Assembly: GCA_934717855.1 (NCBI GenBank) | Contig: CAKUZI010000004.1 | Coordinates: forward strand, 62,001 to 126,000 | Direction: 5' to 3' | DNA: 64,000 nt | Source: an uncultured Candidatus Melainabacteria bacterium | GTDB lineage: Bacteria; Cyanobacteriota; Vampirovibrionia; Gastranaerophilales; Gastranaerophilaceae | Shown: one piece after another, positions 63,121 through 64,000 of the stretch | Position numbering within the stretch: the stretch's first letter is position 1 | Layout of the letters: every line of letters begins with the position of its first letter | Made by a program: the position numbers and the translations under genes | Notes under the pieces: generated by a model | What the model saw: the letters and a program-made list of their open reading frames with translations, nothing else | Databases searched by the model: none | What the model was told of the DNA's origin: nothing

Positions 63121-64000
63121 TTACAAAATCTTTAAAATTTGTTGCAAATATCTATCTGCACATAGTGAAGAAGTATACTCATTAATAGTATTAAAACTAT
63201 TGGTATGTATGGATTTCAGCTCTTCTGCTGAGAGATTTTTTATATTAAGAAGTGTATCTTTTACGTTATTGGAATTGGGGGCGACTAAAAAACCGTTTTC
63301 TCCATTTTTTATAATTCCGTCTATCCCGTCTCCTTTTGTGCATACAGTGATACAGCCACTAGCCATTGCCTCTAAATAAACCATACCAAAGGTTTCATTA
63401 ATACTAGGGAGGACAAAAATATCGCTGTCACGCATTTTAGCCAAAACTTCATCATGTGGCAATCTTCCTGTAAAAATCACGTTTTTATCAATCTTTTCTA
63501 ATGATTTACGCTCTTTCCCATCCCCAATTACTGTCAGCTCAATACCTTCAAGCCCCTTGCAGGCATTGATGACTTTGTCAATATTTTTTCGTTTTTTGAA
63601 ATGAGCACAAGTAAGAACTTTGATTGGGGAATTAAAGTTTTTATGAAAACTTTCCTTTGATTTTATTATTTTTTCATCAATTCCTGACGGAGCTACAAAA
63701 GTTTTCTCTTTAAATTCCGGATACAATTTTAATAATTTATCTTTCAAAACAAATGATCTGCAAGCTATTGCCTTAGCGTTTTTTAAAGCTTTTTCAAGTC
63801 TCTTTTTAAAATGAATTTTGTATATTGGATTTGTTAAAATTTCGATATCAGAAACATGTATACCAGCAACAAATGGTAAACCTAATTTGTCTGCTAGCAA
63901 TATTCCAGACGGCATATGCGCAATAACAATATCGTATTTTGGTAAATTTTTAAGTTTGTTTTTAATGTTAAACCAAAACGGGGTCCAATAATTTACATTG
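63121..64000 (-). CDS. Glycosyltransferase family 4, 5' end cut by the window
   Basis: The frame stays open through the right window edge, so the true start is outside. At least 292 residues are visible. Near the edge KYDIVIAHMPSGILLADKLGLPFVAGIHVSD is the N-terminal Rossmann half of a GT-B enzyme. The C-terminal half has VFTGRLPHDEVLAKMRDSDIFVLPSINETFGMVYLEAMASGCITV, with the EX7E-type motif (ETFGMVYLE), as in GT4 enzymes. It transfers a sugar from a nucleotide or lipid donor, probably in surface polysaccharide or glycolipid synthesis. The upstream neighbours are unknown. The 109-bp gap to the symporter holds nothing recognisable. Confidence 0.92.
   Translation of the reverse strand, partial: NVNYWTPFWFNIKNKLKNLPKYDIVIAHMPSGILLADKLGLPFVAGIHVSDIEILTNPIYKIHFKKRLEKALKNAKAIACRSFVLKDKLLKLYPEFKEKTFVAPSGIDEKIIKSKESFHKNFNSPIKVLTCAHFKKRKNIDKVINACKGLEGIELTVIGDGKERKSLEKIDKNVIFTGRLPHDEVLAKMRDSDIFVLPSINETFGMVYLEAMASGCITVCTKGDGIDGIIKNGENGFLVAPNSNNVKDTLLNIKNLSAEELKSIHTNSFNTINEYTSSLCADRYLQQILKIL

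Overview
The window is AT-rich bacterial chromosome and most resembles a gut lineage of the non-photosynthetic Cyanobacteria (Vampirovibrionia/Melainabacteria, order Gastranaerophilales). Three things suggest this. First, three prepilin-like genes share a near-identical N-terminus (FTLAEVLITLGIIGVV). Second, the ribosomal block infA-rpmJ-rpsM-rpsK-rpsD-rpoA-rplQ-truA-rplM-rpsI has the cyanobacterial/Gram-positive truA-rplM-rpsI tail. Third, the metabolism is anaerobic (NrdD/NrdG) in a cell that also has an RND-TolC envelope system, so it is Gram-negative. The organism assignment is inference; no rRNA is present. Several lineage-type proteins have no recognisable family.

Layout. 1-1400: a repeat scar, a small unknown protein and a prepilin with an 11-G tract. 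1600-7420: ribosomal protein/RNA polymerase alpha cluster, broken up by intergenic repeats and closed by a terminator. 7600-12000: unknown coiled-coil protein, folD with a CooC-like P-loop ATPase, rplI, unknown protein, secreted SH3-like protein. 12000-19600: pheT, a RgpF-like protein, a dicarboxylate/amino-acid symporter and ileS. 19670-22130: two unknown proteins and a DUF559 (Vsr-like nuclease fold) gene boxed by perfect 31-bp inverted repeats. 22130-26110: rdgB, uppS, fusA. 26150-27330: XRE regulator divergent from a prepilin. 27650-33500: RND efflux operon (adaptor, pump, TolC-like). 33900-39360: mutL, an orphan DNA methyltransferase, a GH57 glycosidase and a 59-aa protein. 39600-43780: unknown protein, a dut 3'-end relic, a second XRE/prepilin pair, dut, tyrA, nitroreductase, cupin. 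44080-50180: nrdDG with a long leader, then a 998-aa FtsH-like protein with a degenerate AAA site, intact M41 protease motif and a 10-C tract. 50180-53160: two acyl/acetyltransferases, unknown protein, a serine-recombinase remnant and tRNA-Arg with a duplicated 3' end. 53400-64000: hendecad-repeat protein with an 11-G tract, alaS, small protein, third XRE gene with a perfect operator palindrome, mtnA, membrane protein, ruvC, unknown protein, ACT-domain protein, Na+:alanine symporter and a partial glycosyltransferase.

The most interesting signals are not ordinary genes. (1) Three genes for probable surface or cell-interaction proteins carry 10-11 nt G or C homopolymers close to their 5' ends. 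In all three the present length is the ON frame, and for the tested one-base changes translation stops early, so this looks like a phase-variation set. (2) Two separate prepilin genes each have a divergently oriented XRE repressor-like gene, with a palindrome placed in the -35/-10 spacer. (3) A DUF559 gene fills the space between two inverted repeat arms, like a minimal mobile cassette. (4) Degenerate 7-bp and 8-bp periodic palindromic repeats litter the intergenic DNA, sit inside operons, and in one case lie inside ileS. (5) Scars of lost elements are visible: a dut motif-V relic beside a duplicated terminator, and a recombinase tail beside a tRNA 3'-end repeat.
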